Of a DNA stretch of 62,137 nucleotides, positions 21,893 through 29,586 are shown one piece after another. How positions within the stretch are numbered: position 1 is the first letter of the stretch; each line of letters starts with the position of its first letter. This DNA is from Flavobacterium columnare NBRC 100251 = ATCC 23463 (GTDB lineage Bacteria; Bacteroidota; Bacteroidia; Flavobacteriales; Flavobacteriaceae): positions 958 to 63,094 of the forward strand of contig NZ_PCMX01000029.1 in assembly GCF_002530675.1 (NCBI RefSeq), read 5' to 3'. The position numbers and the translations under genes were made by a program. The notes below the pieces were generated by a model. It was given only the letters and a program-made list of their open reading frames with translations. It had not been told where the DNA came from and did no database searches.

Positions 21893-21907
21893 TATATTTC
21901 TTATTTG

Positions 21908-21979
21908 CACGGGCGGAGGGATTCGAACCCCCATCAATGGTTTTGGAGACCACTATACTAACCCTTGTACTACGCCCGT
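21908..21979 (-). tRNA. tRNA-Trp (CCA)
   Basis: 72 bases. The acceptor pairs ACGGGCG with CGCCCGT, the anticodon loop is CTCCAAA with anticodon CCA, and the T loop is GGTTCGAATCC. The CCA end is not encoded. It sits between tuf and secE, as in many bacteria, and is probably co-transcribed with both. Confidence 0.95.
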
Positions 21980-21988
21980 TTGTTAGAG

Positions 21989-22014
21989 AAACCAGCAGCA
22001 TAAACTGCTGGTTT
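21989..22014 (-). terminator. Hairpin between tuf and tRNA-Trp
   Basis: A perfect 10-bp stem (AAACCAGCAG/CTGCTGGTTT, loop of 6). The T tail is better on the plus strand than on the minus strand, so on the tuf transcript it may act as a weak terminator or a processing site. Confidence 0.6.
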
Positions 22015-22032
22015 TTTATATATCAACTATAA

Positions 22033-23220
22033 TTAGTCAACGATTTCAGTTACCTGACCAGCACCTACTGTTCTACCACCTTCACGGATAGCGAAACGTA
22101 AACCTACTGATAAAGCGATTGGTTGAAGCAACTCAACATTGATTGTTAAGTTATCACCTGGCATTACCATCTCAACACCTTCTGGCAAAGAAATTGTACC
22201 TGTTACGTCAGTTGTACGAACATAGAACTGAGGACGGTAGTTATTATGGAATGGCGTGTGACGACCTCCCTCTTCTTTTTTCAAGATATAAACCTCTGCT
22301 TTAAATTTAGCATGTGGTTTTACTGAACCTGGCTTACAAATAACCATACCACGACGGATATCAGCCTTATCAATACCACGTAATAATAAACCTACGTTAT
22401 CTCCAGCTTCACCTCTATCTAAGATTTTACGGAACATCTCAACCCCAGTAATAGTAGAAGTTAACTTGTCAGCACCCATACCGATGATTTCAACTGGATC
22501 TCCAGTGTTAGCAACACCTGTTTCGATACGACCTGTAGCAACTGTACCACGACCTGTAATTGTAAATACGTCCTCAACTGGCATCAAGAATGGTTTTTCG
22601 TTATCACGAACTGGCTCTTCAATCCAAGCATCAACAGCCTCCATTAATTCGATAATTTTTGGAACCCAGTTTGGATCATTATTCAATCCACCTAAAGCAG
22701 AACCTTGAACAACTGGACCATTATCTCCATCGTATTCATAGAAAGATAATAAATCACGGATTTCCATTTCTACTAACTCTAATAACTCAGCATCATCAAC
22801 CATATCCACTTTATTCATGAATACAACGATACGAGGAATACCTACCTGACGACCTAATAAGATGTGCTCACGAGTTTGTGGCATTGGACCATCTGTAGCA
22901 GCAACTACTAAGATAGCACCGTCCATTTGAGCAGCACCAGTAACCATGTTCTTAACGTAATCCGCGTGACCTGGACAGTCTACGTGAGCGTAGTGACGGT
23001 TAGCAGTTTCATATTCTACGTGAGATGTATTAATAGTAATACCTCTTTCTTTCTCTTCTGGAGCGTTATCGATTTGGTCGAATGACTTAGCTTGACAGTA
23101 ACCTGCATCAGATAATACTTTAGTGATCGCAGCAGTTAAAGTAGTCTTTCCGTGGTCTACGTGTCCGATAGTACCGATATTTAAGTGCGGTTTCGAACGA
23201 TTAAAACTTTCTTTTGCCAT
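22033..23220 (-). CDS. tuf: Elongation factor Tu
   Basis: 395 residues. The GTP site has GHVDHGKT (19-26), switch I ([16 protein letters not shown]), DCPGH (81-85) and NKVD (136-139). Domains 2 and 3 end with [13 protein letters not shown]. It delivers aminoacyl-tRNA to the ribosome. The tRNA cluster before it and secE-nusG after it reproduce the thrU-tyrU-thrT-tufB order known from E. coli. Confidence 0.98.
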   Translation of the reverse strand: MAKESFNRSKPHLNIGTIGHVDHGKTTLTAAITKVLSDAGYCQAKSFDQIDNAPEEKERGITINTSHVEYETANRHYAHVDCPGHADYVKNMVTGAAQMDGAILVVAATDGPMPQTREHILLGRQVGIPRIVVFMNKVDMVDDAELLELVEMEIRDLLSFYEYDGDNGPVVQGSALGGLNNDPNWVPKIIELMEAVDAWIEEPVRDNEKPFLMPVEDVFTITGRGTVATGRIETGVANTGDPVEIIGMGADKLTSTITGVEMFRKILDRGEAGDNVGLLLRGIDKADIRRGMVICKPGSVKPHAKFKAEVYILKKEEGGRHTPFHNNYRPQFYVRTTDVTGTISLPEGVEMVMPGDNLTINVELLQPIALSVGLRFAIREGGRTVGAGQVTEIVD

Positions 23221-23274
23221 TTTACTTAATTTTTAATCTTAGTTATAATAATTAGTGTTCAAAAAAATCTTGTG

Positions 23275-23346
23275 AGCCAATGACGGGATTTGAACCCGTG
23301 ACCTCTTCCTTACCAAGGAAGCACTCTACCCCTGAGCTACACCGGC
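23275..23346 (-). tRNA. tRNA-Thr (GGT)
   Basis: 72 bases. Acceptor GCCGGTG pairs with CATTGGC (two G-U pairs), anticodon stem CTTCC/GGAAG, loop TTGGTAA with anticodon GGT, T loop GGTTCAAATCC. It is the tRNA next to tuf. CCA is not encoded. Confidence 0.95.
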
Positions 23347-23424
23347 GGTAAAGTTTTAGGTTTTCAATCAAAAGTATCCTGTTTCGAATGCAACCTGAAA
23401 CTTGAAACTCTCAAACTTATTTTG

Positions 23425-23505
23425 TGGGGAGAGCAGGATTCGAACCTGCGAAGGTTTCCCAACGGATTTACAGTCCGTCCTCGTTGGCCGCTTGAGTATC
23501 TCCCC
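23425..23505 (-). tRNA. tRNA-Tyr (GTA)
   Basis: 81 bases, class II with a long variable arm. Acceptor GGGGAGA pairs with TCTCCCC, the anticodon loop is CTGTAAA with anticodon GTA, and the T loop is GGTTCGAATCC. Confidence 0.95.
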
Positions 23506-23573
23506 GCCTTACTTTTTTATTTGACTCTTGATTTGAGAGTGCAAATATAAAACATTTTTTCAATATTTCAAAG

Positions 23574-23647
23574 AGCCGATGGAGGGACTCGAACCCACGA
23601 CCTGCTGATTACAAATCAGCTGCTCTAGCCAGCTGAGCTACACCGGC
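23574..23647 (-). tRNA. tRNA-Thr (TGT)
   Basis: 74 bases. Acceptor GCCGGTG pairs with CATCGGC, the anticodon loop is TTTGTAA with anticodon TGT, and the T loop is GGTTCGAGTCC. It is the first gene of the tRNA-tuf unit. Confidence 0.95.
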
Positions 23648-23654
23648 ATTCAGT

Positions 23655-23681
23655 AAAAAAGTCCGCTATTTCTAACGGACT
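23655..23681 (-). terminator. Terminator of hpf, overlapping the tRNA-tuf start site
   Basis: AGTCCG (23681-23676) pairs with CGGACT (23665-23660) on the minus strand, followed by six T. The first arm covers the expected start site of the promoter at 23683-23711. Confidence 0.7.
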
Positions 23682-23682
23682 G

Positions 23683-23711
23683 CAAATGTAGAGATATATT
23701 TTAGATTTCAA
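23683..23711 (-). promoter_or_regulatory. Promoter of the tRNA-Thr/Tyr/Thr-tuf unit
   Basis: On the minus strand TTG (23711-23709), 18 bases, TACATTTG (23690-23683), a full match to the Bacteroidota consensus. Transcription should start near 23676-23679, about 30 bases before the first tRNA. Confidence 0.75.
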
Positions 23712-23746
23712 AAATTTTTTTAAACTTTTTTTTATTTTTTTCTCTA

Positions 23747-24049
23747 TTAAGCATGAGCTCTCTGTTTTTCCTTACGTTTTACAAGCAATCGTTCCAAAGC
23801 ATCAACTGACAAATCCACACCTTCTTCAAATGATTTACAGGTTTTTTTAACAACAAATTCATCTCCTGGAACCAAAATTTTAGCTTCAACTACTTTATTT
23901 TCTTTTTCACTGGTCTGCTCTACCCTCATAAACACATCCGCAGAGACAATTTTATCATAAAATTTTTCTAATTTGTTTACTTTTTCATCTGTAAAAGAAA
24001 CCAATTTTTTGTCGATGTTGAAATTAACTGCATGAACATTTACCTTCAT
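23747..24049 (-). CDS. hpf: Ribosome hibernation promoting factor (HPF/RaiA family, short form)
   Basis: 100 residues, the short form without the C-terminal dimerisation domain. The N-terminus MKVNVHAVNFNIDKKL, the helix EKVNKLEKFYDKI and the strand VVEAKILVPGDEF match the S30EA/RaiA fold. It binds the small ribosomal subunit and silences ribosomes in slow growth. It follows xerC by 37 bases and has its own terminator. Confidence 0.93.
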   Translation of the reverse strand: MKVNVHAVNFNIDKKLVSFTDEKVNKLEKFYDKIVSADVFMRVEQTSEKENKVVEAKILVPGDEFVVKKTCKSFEEGVDLSVDALERLLVKRKEKQRAHA

Positions 24050-24086
24050 AATTAAATCTTTTTAAGGTTAAACAATTTAAAAAGAA

Positions 24087-24980
24087 TTACTTCCGACCTC
24101 TAGGATGCGCATTTTTATACACTTCTTTTATTTGCCCTAAGCTAGATTGCGTGTATACCTGTGTAGACGCTAAACTAGAATGCCCTAAGAACTCTTTTAT
24201 TGAATTTAAATCTGCACCTCGGTTTAACATGTGAGTCGCAAAAGTATGACGAAGCATATGAGGACTCTTTTTCACTTTTTCCGAGACAACACTAAGATAG
24301 CAATTTATTAACCTGTAAACAAAAGTTTCATTCATTTTCTTACCGTTCCCAAGAAGAAATAAATATTCTTCATCAAATACATGGGGCAAAGCTTTTCTTT
24401 TCTCTAAATATTGCTTAATTTCTAAAAAAATCACATCTAAAACAGGTATAATTCGTTCTTTATTGCGTTTTCCCAAAACCTTAAGCACTTTTAAATCAAA
24501 ATCAACATCAACTAGCTGTAGATTAATCAATTCCGAACGCCTAATACCTGTTGTATAAAACAAATCAATAATTAATTTATCGCGAAGACCTTCAAAATCT
24601 TGATTATATTCTATTTGATTCAATGCTAATTCTAATTCCTTTTCGGAAAAAGGGACTTGAATTTTCTTTTCGGCTTTTAAATATTTATGTTGCAACATAG
24701 GCGAAACATCAATTACTTTAATTTTTAATAGAAATTTATAGAAAGCTTTTAAAGAGGCCATTTTTCTATTAACCGTAAGATTAGACACTCCTGACTCAAC
24801 CAAACTTATTATCCATCCTCTAACCAAAGAATAACTAACTTCTTCTAACCCTCCTCCTTCCACTTCTACTAGGTAATCAAAAAAAAGCCACAAATCTTTC
24901 ACATAAGCCTTGGCTGTATGTAATGAATATTTTTTTTCTTTTAACAAATAATCTTCAAAACGAACTAAATTTTCACTCAT
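24087..24980 (-). CDS. xerC: Tyrosine recombinase XerC-type
   Basis: 297 residues. An N-terminal SAM-like core-binding domain (about 1-90) precedes the catalytic domain, which has all key residues: R147 (TTGIRRSEL), K171 (LGKRNKER), H241 and R244 (HMLRHTFATH), H267 (LGHSS) and nucleophile Y276 (TQVYTQ). It resolves chromosome dimers at dif. Its place between rpsU and hpf is a chromosomal housekeeping location, not a mobile element. XerC and XerD cannot be told apart with certainty by eye. Confidence 0.93.
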   Translation of the reverse strand: MSENLVRFEDYLLKEKKYSLHTAKAYVKDLWLFFDYLVEVEGGGLEEVSYSLVRGWIISLVESGVSNLTVNRKMASLKAFYKFLLKIKVIDVSPMLQHKYLKAEKKIQVPFSEKELELALNQIEYNQDFEGLRDKLIIDLFYTTGIRRSELINLQLVDVDFDLKVLKVLGKRNKERIIPVLDVIFLEIKQYLEKRKALPHVFDEEYLFLLGNGKKMNETFVYRLINCYLSVVSEKVKKSPHMLRHTFATHMLNRGADLNSIKEFLGHSSLASTQVYTQSSLGQIKEVYKNAHPRGRK

Positions 24981-25000
24981 AATTCCCCAATTGAATCCAT

Positions 25001-25047
25001 AAAAAAATCGCTAGTCTAAAAGTACAACTTTTACAACTAGCGATTTT
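25001..25047 (-). terminator. Terminator of rpsU
   Basis: AAAATCGCTAGT and ACTAGCGATTTT form a 12-bp stem with a smaller nested pair in the loop. On the minus strand a run of seven T results. It lies between the rpsU stop and the xerC start. Confidence 0.85.
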
Positions 25048-25069
25048 ATATTATGATTATAATTTGCTA

Positions 25070-25264
25070 TTAATTTTCTACAGCATCTCTTAATCCTTGG
25101 ATGTATTGTGCTTTCTGAACTTCAGCTCTTCTTGATACAGAAGGTTTTGTAAACTGCTGACGTGATCTTAATTGACGCACAACTCCTGTTTTATCGAATT
25201 TTCTTTTATAGCGCTTTAATGCTCTATCGATATTTTCTCCGTCTTTAATTGGTATAATTAACAT
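25070..25264 (-). CDS. rpsU: Ribosomal protein bS21
   Basis: 64 residues from the ATG at 25264 (MLIIPIKDGENIDRALKRYK). The open frame runs further upstream, but the Shine-Dalgarno sequence at 25273-25282 and the family start fix this ATG. The basic C-terminal helix (RSRQQFTKPSVSRRAEVQKA) is typical. In Bacteroidota bS21 helps hide the anti-Shine-Dalgarno end of 16S rRNA. The gene is followed by its own terminator. Confidence 0.96.
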   Translation of the reverse strand: MLIIPIKDGENIDRALKRYKRKFDKTGVVRQLRSRQQFTKPSVSRRAEVQKAQYIQGLRDAVEN

Positions 25265-25272
25265 AGTTTTGA

Positions 25273-25282
25273 CACCCCCTTT
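25273..25282 (-). promoter_or_regulatory. Near-consensus Shine-Dalgarno sequence of rpsU
   Basis: AAAGGGGGTG on the minus strand ends 8 bases before the rpsU ATG. It can pair over nine bases with the 16S anti-Shine-Dalgarno sequence (one G-U pair). Most starts in this window lack such a site, so this is a special case and decides the start. Confidence 0.8.
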
Positions 25283-25577
25283 CATTTGTGGATGCAAACC
25301 TAAGGATTTATTTTAAATTATAAATCATAAATTTTGAATTATTTTTGTAGAATTTTTGCCTTACACCCACCTTCTACATTTCATTCTATTTTCAACAATA
25401 AGGTAGTAAAAATTGATTACGGGGTATTTTTTAGCCTTGAATCGTATATTATGGTTAATTCTAAATGAATTTTATAAATCAAGGTTATGAAATATACCTC
25501 CTTATTTTTTCATCATTAAGAATCTTTATCTTGATATTTTTATCTACCCTATCGAAAAACTACTAATTCTTGGGTTC
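25283..25577. other. AT-rich spacer upstream of rpsU
   Basis: About 295 bases with no supported gene. It should hold the rpsU promoter and the 3' end of the amine oxidase gene. No clear consensus promoter or hairpin was identified. Confidence 0.4.
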
Positions 25578-26918
25578 TTATTTTAATAAGGATACTATTT
25601 TTTCTGCTTGTTCTACACCAGTAGCTACAGCTCCATGAACCGTTTGATGGTCACCTTGCAAATTAGTTGCTTCTCCTGCAAAAAATATTTTATCACCTAC
25701 AGATTGTGCTAAAATTTCCCTAGCATTTCCCATACCAACAGAACTATAAGAATAGGCTCCTTTTATGAATGGATGCTTTGTAAAATCTTGAACAGTAGAT
25801 TTAACAAAGCTAGCACTTGCTCTCCCATTAAACATATAATCTAATTCTATTAACAATGCACTGGTTATCGCCTCATGACTATTTAGATCTGAAAGAGTTT
25901 GAGCTTGTTTGCCCATAACAAACGCCAACAAAATATTATCTTTAGTCTGTTTACCTAGGGTAACATCACCGTACGCAGCGCAAACGGAGCCCCCATAAAC
26001 AAAATTACTTGGATAAAATTTTTCACTAAATTTTAAAAACACCTTCATTCCTGCTTCCATTCCTATTTTTTGAAAAGCCATGGTTTTTTCGTTAGGCAAA
26101 GATGGTTTAAAAATGATATCATTTGATTTCAGAATGGTAATTGGCACTGTAACAATTACTTTGTCTGCAATAAAGACCGTTCCATTTAGATCTGTTACTT
26201 CAATTGAGTTTCCTGAATAATCAATTTTTTTTACAATTGTATTTAATTTTATGTCTTGTTTAACAAAGGGTATTATGTTATTTTCGAAAACATCAAAATA
26301 AGTTTTTTCGAATTTATAATTTTTCTCTTGACTATTTGATTTTTTCGCTTCTTCGTTATCCCATTTTACTGAAATATTGGTAGCACTTGCCCCTTGATCT
26401 CCTGCATAAGCTTCTATAATATTATTATATGAATTATCTAGGCCTTTTTGATGTGCGTGCTCCCAATAACTGACATCTTGAAAAACTTCGGTTTCACTTC
26501 TAAAAATATCTGTTTGTAGAGGTAAAGTTGAAGTAATTTCATTATTATACCAATATTTTAATTCTGTATCATCTAAAGTTATTTTGGTCTGTGTTTCTTT
26601 AATTATTTTGCCAATTATACTGTCTTCTAAATGCAACCATTCTGCTCCTTGATCAATATCAAAATCGGCAAAACCTGATTGTTTTCCTAGTCGTCCACCA
26701 TATTTTGAAGAAGCCTCTAAAATTTCGAAACTTACTCCTTTTTTCTTTAGTGTGTATCCAGCAAACAATCCCGCTGCTCCTGCACCAATGATTAATACTT
26801 TTACATTTTTTGGATTATTTTCTTGTGTTTCAGAAACACAAGAGACTACCATTGAAGGCATCAAAACCGAAGCACCGAATACCGCAGTTGAATGTTTTAA
26901 AAATTTACGTCTGTCCAT
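25578..26918 (-). CDS. FAD-dependent amine oxidase, exported
   Basis: 446 residues. The N-terminus MDRRKFLKHSTAVFGASVLM carries a twin-arginine motif (RRKFLK) and a lipobox-like MVVSC at 23-27, suggesting folded export and perhaps lipid anchoring. The FAD dinucleotide motif is VLIIGAGAAGLFAGYTL (41-57) with the following E/GGRLG. The C-terminal FAD site is IFFAGEATNLQGDHQTVHGA. This is the flavin monoamine oxidase fold, oxidising amines to aldehydes with peroxide release. The substrate is unknown. It stands alone with long spacers on both sides. Confidence 0.9.
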   Translation of the reverse strand: MDRRKFLKHSTAVFGASVLMPSMVVSCVSETQENNPKNVKVLIIGAGAAGLFAGYTLKKKGVSFEILEASSKYGGRLGKQSGFADFDIDQGAEWLHLEDSIIGKIIKETQTKITLDDTELKYWYNNEITSTLPLQTDIFRSETEVFQDVSYWEHAHQKGLDNSYNNIIEAYAGDQGASATNISVKWDNEEAKKSNSQEKNYKFEKTYFDVFENNIIPFVKQDIKLNTIVKKIDYSGNSIEVTDLNGTVFIADKVIVTVPITILKSNDIIFKPSLPNEKTMAFQKIGMEAGMKVFLKFSEKFYPSNFVYGGSVCAAYGDVTLGKQTKDNILLAFVMGKQAQTLSDLNSHEAITSALLIELDYMFNGRASASFVKSTVQDFTKHPFIKGAYSYSSVGMGNAREILAQSVGDKIFFAGEATNLQGDHQTVHGAVATGVEQAEKIVSLLK

Positions 26919-26974
26919 TAATTTTTAGTTAAGTTGGTTTTATAAAAAAGATATAGTCTGATAACGATAGTCGC

Positions 26975-27159
26975 TTAAAAAACTTCCTTTTCTGTTAAAC
27001 CAAAATTACGCATTAAAAATTTATTTGTAAGAAAAACTGTCTTTAAATCTGAAAATACGTTTACTTTTTTATCCTCAATATAAAATTTATACCAAGGCAT
27101 AATTTTTATGTATTTTTCATGATTTTATCTTTCTTTAGAAAGGCTAATGCGTAATTTGG
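26975..27159 (-). repeat. Inverted-repeat-bounded element with a 41-residue open frame
   Basis: CCAAAATTACGCATTA (27000-27015) and TAATGCGTAATTTGG (27145-27159) are inverted copies apart from one base. On the minus strand a frame from ATG 27100 to stop 26975 codes for 41 residues (MPWYKFYIEDKKVNVFSDLK, then TVFLTNKF...). A similar peptide and flank occur at 48533-48721. No family was recognised; it may be a small non-autonomous element or a decayed gene. This element fills most of the 308-base spacer 26919-27226. Confidence 0.35.
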
Positions 27160-27226
27160 AAAAAATAATTAGTGGAGCGAAAACTTTTTTAGTATCTCAC
27201 TTAAACATATTATGCTTTTTTAGGTA

Positions 27227-28396
27227 TTACTTTACTGCTGGTTGATAATCTTTATTATCAATAATCATTTTTGATAAAATTTCTTTTAGGATTTCAGATG
27301 TTCCGCCTCCAATGGGCCCTAATCGACTATCTCTTAACAAACGGGCTAAGGGATATTCTTCCATATAACCGTATCCCCCTAGCATTTGTAAACAATCATA
27401 AATTGCCAAATCCGCTACTTTAGTTGACTTTAATTTTGCCATAGTAGCTTCTTTTACTACATATTCTCCTTTGTTTAAACGAGCTACAGCTGCATAATTA
27501 AAGACTTTACAATGTTCAACTTCTGTTGTATGTTCTACCATTGTATGACGTAAAGCTTGAAATTTATTAATTGATTTTCCAAAAGCTTCTCGTTCTGACA
27601 TATATCCTAATGTATAATCTATTGCATATTCAGCTCGAGCGTGTGCATTAATTGCCATTATTAGGCGTTCTAATGCAAAATGTTGCATTATGTAAGGGAA
27701 TCCCTTTCCTTCTTCTCCCATTAAGTTTTCTAAAGGAATTTCTACATTATCGAATGCTAATTCTGCTGTATCAGACGCTTTCCATCCTAATTTATTTAAT
27801 TTAGTTGCTGAGATACCTGGTGTATTAGCATCTATTAAAAATATGCTAATTCCTTTATTTCCCAGAGCTGGATTCGTTTTCGCAGCCACAACGTAATAAT
27901 CCGCGTAGACTCCATTTGTAATAAATGTTTTAGAGCCATTAATCACAAATTTACTTCCTTTACGTTCTGCTGTTGTTCGCATACCTGCCACATCACTACC
28001 TCCAAAAGGTTCTGTAATACAAAGCGCACCTATTTTGTTACCTGCAATACTTGGAGCTAAATACTCTTGCTTAATACGTTCATCTCCTTCTGCATTTAAG
28101 TGTGTCATTGCTAAATAGGCATGAGCCCACATAGCAGCGGCAAAACCTGATGATTTTACTTTTTGTAGTTCTTCTAAAAATATAACTGTATAGAATAAGT
28201 CAAGATTTGACCCACCGTAAGCCTCAGGATAATTTAATCCAAAGAATCCCATGTCTCCAAATTTTTTCCAGATAAAACGTTCTATCGTTCCTTCTTTTTC
28301 CCATTTTTCAATGTGAGGTACTACTTCTTTTTGTAAAAAATCGCGAAAACTCTCTCTGAATAATTGATGGTCTTCTGTAAAATAAATTGAGTTCAT
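27227..28396 (-). CDS. Acyl-CoA dehydrogenase
   Basis: 389 residues with the three-domain ACAD fold: an N-terminal helical domain, the beta domain (CITEPFGGSDVAGMRTTA and NGSKTFITNG) and the C-terminal helical domain (AFGKSINKFQALRHTMVEH, QMLGGYGYMEEYPLARLLRD). It oxidises acyl-CoA at the alpha-beta bond using FAD. The usual YEGT catalytic position reads GGGT, while E243 (ALERL) matches the glutamate position of the long-chain/isovaleryl type, so that residue is the likely base. The substrate is uncertain. It is the last gene of a probable unit DUF2851, PspC-like, HhH, ACAD. Confidence 0.93.
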   Translation of the reverse strand: MNSIYFTEDHQLFRESFRDFLQKEVVPHIEKWEKEGTIERFIWKKFGDMGFFGLNYPEAYGGSNLDLFYTVIFLEELQKVKSSGFAAAMWAHAYLAMTHLNAEGDERIKQEYLAPSIAGNKIGALCITEPFGGSDVAGMRTTAERKGSKFVINGSKTFITNGVYADYYVVAAKTNPALGNKGISIFLIDANTPGISATKLNKLGWKASDTAELAFDNVEIPLENLMGEEGKGFPYIMQHFALERLIMAINAHARAEYAIDYTLGYMSEREAFGKSINKFQALRHTMVEHTTEVEHCKVFNYAAVARLNKGEYVVKEATMAKLKSTKVADLAIYDCLQMLGGYGYMEEYPLARLLRDSRLGPIGGGTSEILKEILSKMIIDNKDYQPAVK

Positions 28397-28421
28397 AAAG
28401 TTGTATTGTTCTTCTTGCTAT

Positions 28422-29318
28422 TTATTTAAAGTCCAAATATAAGGTAATTATTTTTACTTTATCAACTGGAAAATTCTTAATTTCAAGTAAATCATCTACT
28501 GAATGAATTCCGTTATTCATACTTCTAAACCCAATTATTTCGCGGGCTACAGGATATTTTATGTAGGGGATTTTTAAAAGTTCTTTGGTAGAGGCTTCAT
28601 TAATTTTTATTTTTAAAACTTCTGGGACTTTAAATAATGTGAATTTTTTGTTTAATTCCGTAATAACTTCAGGAGATAATCCCCATATCTCTTGTATTTG
28701 ATCCATAGATACAAAGCCTCCCAAAGATTCTCTACTTTTGAGTATCCGATCTGAAATAACATCTCCTATACCGTATATTTTCATTAAATCCTCTTTCGTA
28801 GCTAAATTAATATCTTTCTGTACCCAAGTATTTGTTTTTTTTATCGTCTTTTGGGCTTCGGTAAATGATCTGTATTTCACATTATCCGAATGTTTTTTTT
28901 TTGAAACCCAGTCGGGGAATTTAAAATAAGATGATATTGAACCTAATAAAGAATCTGATACTTTTGTTATTTTCTGAAATTCTTCTGCTGAATTAACATA
29001 TTTACCTCTTTTTCTATAAGCGAACAAACGATTGATTTCCTTTACTGACATCCCTAGCTTATAACCTTTGAAATCAGTAATAAAATTGGGGTTGAAAGGA
29101 TGTATTTTGTATTCCTCTTGTGTGTTTTTATTTTTTAACGAATCTATCACAGTTTGTTGAGCAAGCCATTTTTTTTCTTCTGCTGTTGGATTGGAATCTT
29201 CTGAGAAGTCAATAAAGGTATATGCCATTTGGAGCAGTACACTCAAAACAATCAAGAACAACAGTGCTATGCGTTGATTTCTTGTATATTCAAAATAATG
29301 TTTGAGTGATTGAAGCAT
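28422..29318 (-). CDS. Membrane-anchored helix-hairpin-helix protein (ComEA-like)
   Basis: 298 residues. One membrane segment at about 17-34 is followed by at least three helix-hairpin-helix units; the clearest is NINLATKEDLMKIYGIGDVI, with a later copy INEASTKELLKIPYIKYPVA. Such proteins bind DNA without sequence specificity. ComEA homologues act in DNA uptake, but this one has a polar insert and lacks other competence genes nearby, so the role is uncertain. It follows the PspC-like gene by two bases. Confidence 0.85.
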   Translation of the reverse strand: MLQSLKHYFEYTRNQRIALLFLIVLSVLLQMAYTFIDFSEDSNPTAEEKKWLAQQTVIDSLKNKNTQEEYKIHPFNPNFITDFKGYKLGMSVKEINRLFAYRKRGKYVNSAEEFQKITKVSDSLLGSISSYFKFPDWVSKKKHSDNVKYRSFTEAQKTIKKTNTWVQKDINLATKEDLMKIYGIGDVISDRILKSRESLGGFVSMDQIQEIWGLSPEVITELNKKFTLFKVPEVLKIKINEASTKELLKIPYIKYPVAREIIGFRSMNNGIHSVDDLLEIKNFPVDKVKIITLYLDFK

Positions 29319-29320
29319 AA

Positions 29321-29542
29321 TTATAAATCAAAAACAGAAGTTCTTTTAGCTCTGAGTAAATCTTTTAATTTCATTAGAAATCCTATCGTAAGATAGACTC
29401 CAAACCAAAGTCCTACAGTAACAAACGAAATATAAATAAAGAACAAACGTATACTATTTGCTCTCATACCTAAACGATCAGCTAATCTTGAAGCGATATG
29501 AAACCCTTGTCGTTCAAAAAAATATTTAAGTTTTAATATCAT
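29321..29542 (-). CDS. PspC-domain small membrane protein
   Basis: 73 residues. Flavobacterial PspC-like features are FHIASRLADRLGMRANSIRL before a membrane segment (FFIYISFVTVGLWFGVYLTI). In other bacteria PspC senses membrane stress; here only the short PspC-like domain is present. Only two bases separate it from the HhH gene, so the two are coupled. Confidence 0.8.
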   Translation of the reverse strand: MILKLKYFFERQGFHIASRLADRLGMRANSIRLFFIYISFVTVGLWFGVYLTIGFLMKLKDLLRAKRTSVFDL

Positions 29543-29586
29543 TGTGCAATAAAAAATGAGATAAAATACTTTAGTAAATCTACAAT

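Noticed and set aside
21893..21937. N-terminal extension of SecE
   Set aside because: It would translate the 3' part of tRNA-Trp; the ATG at 21892 gives the family start.
24087..24980. Tyrosine recombinase as sign of an integrated element
   Set aside because: Length, motifs and neighbours (rpsU, hpf) fit chromosomal XerC; no att repeats at the adjoining tRNA genes were seen.
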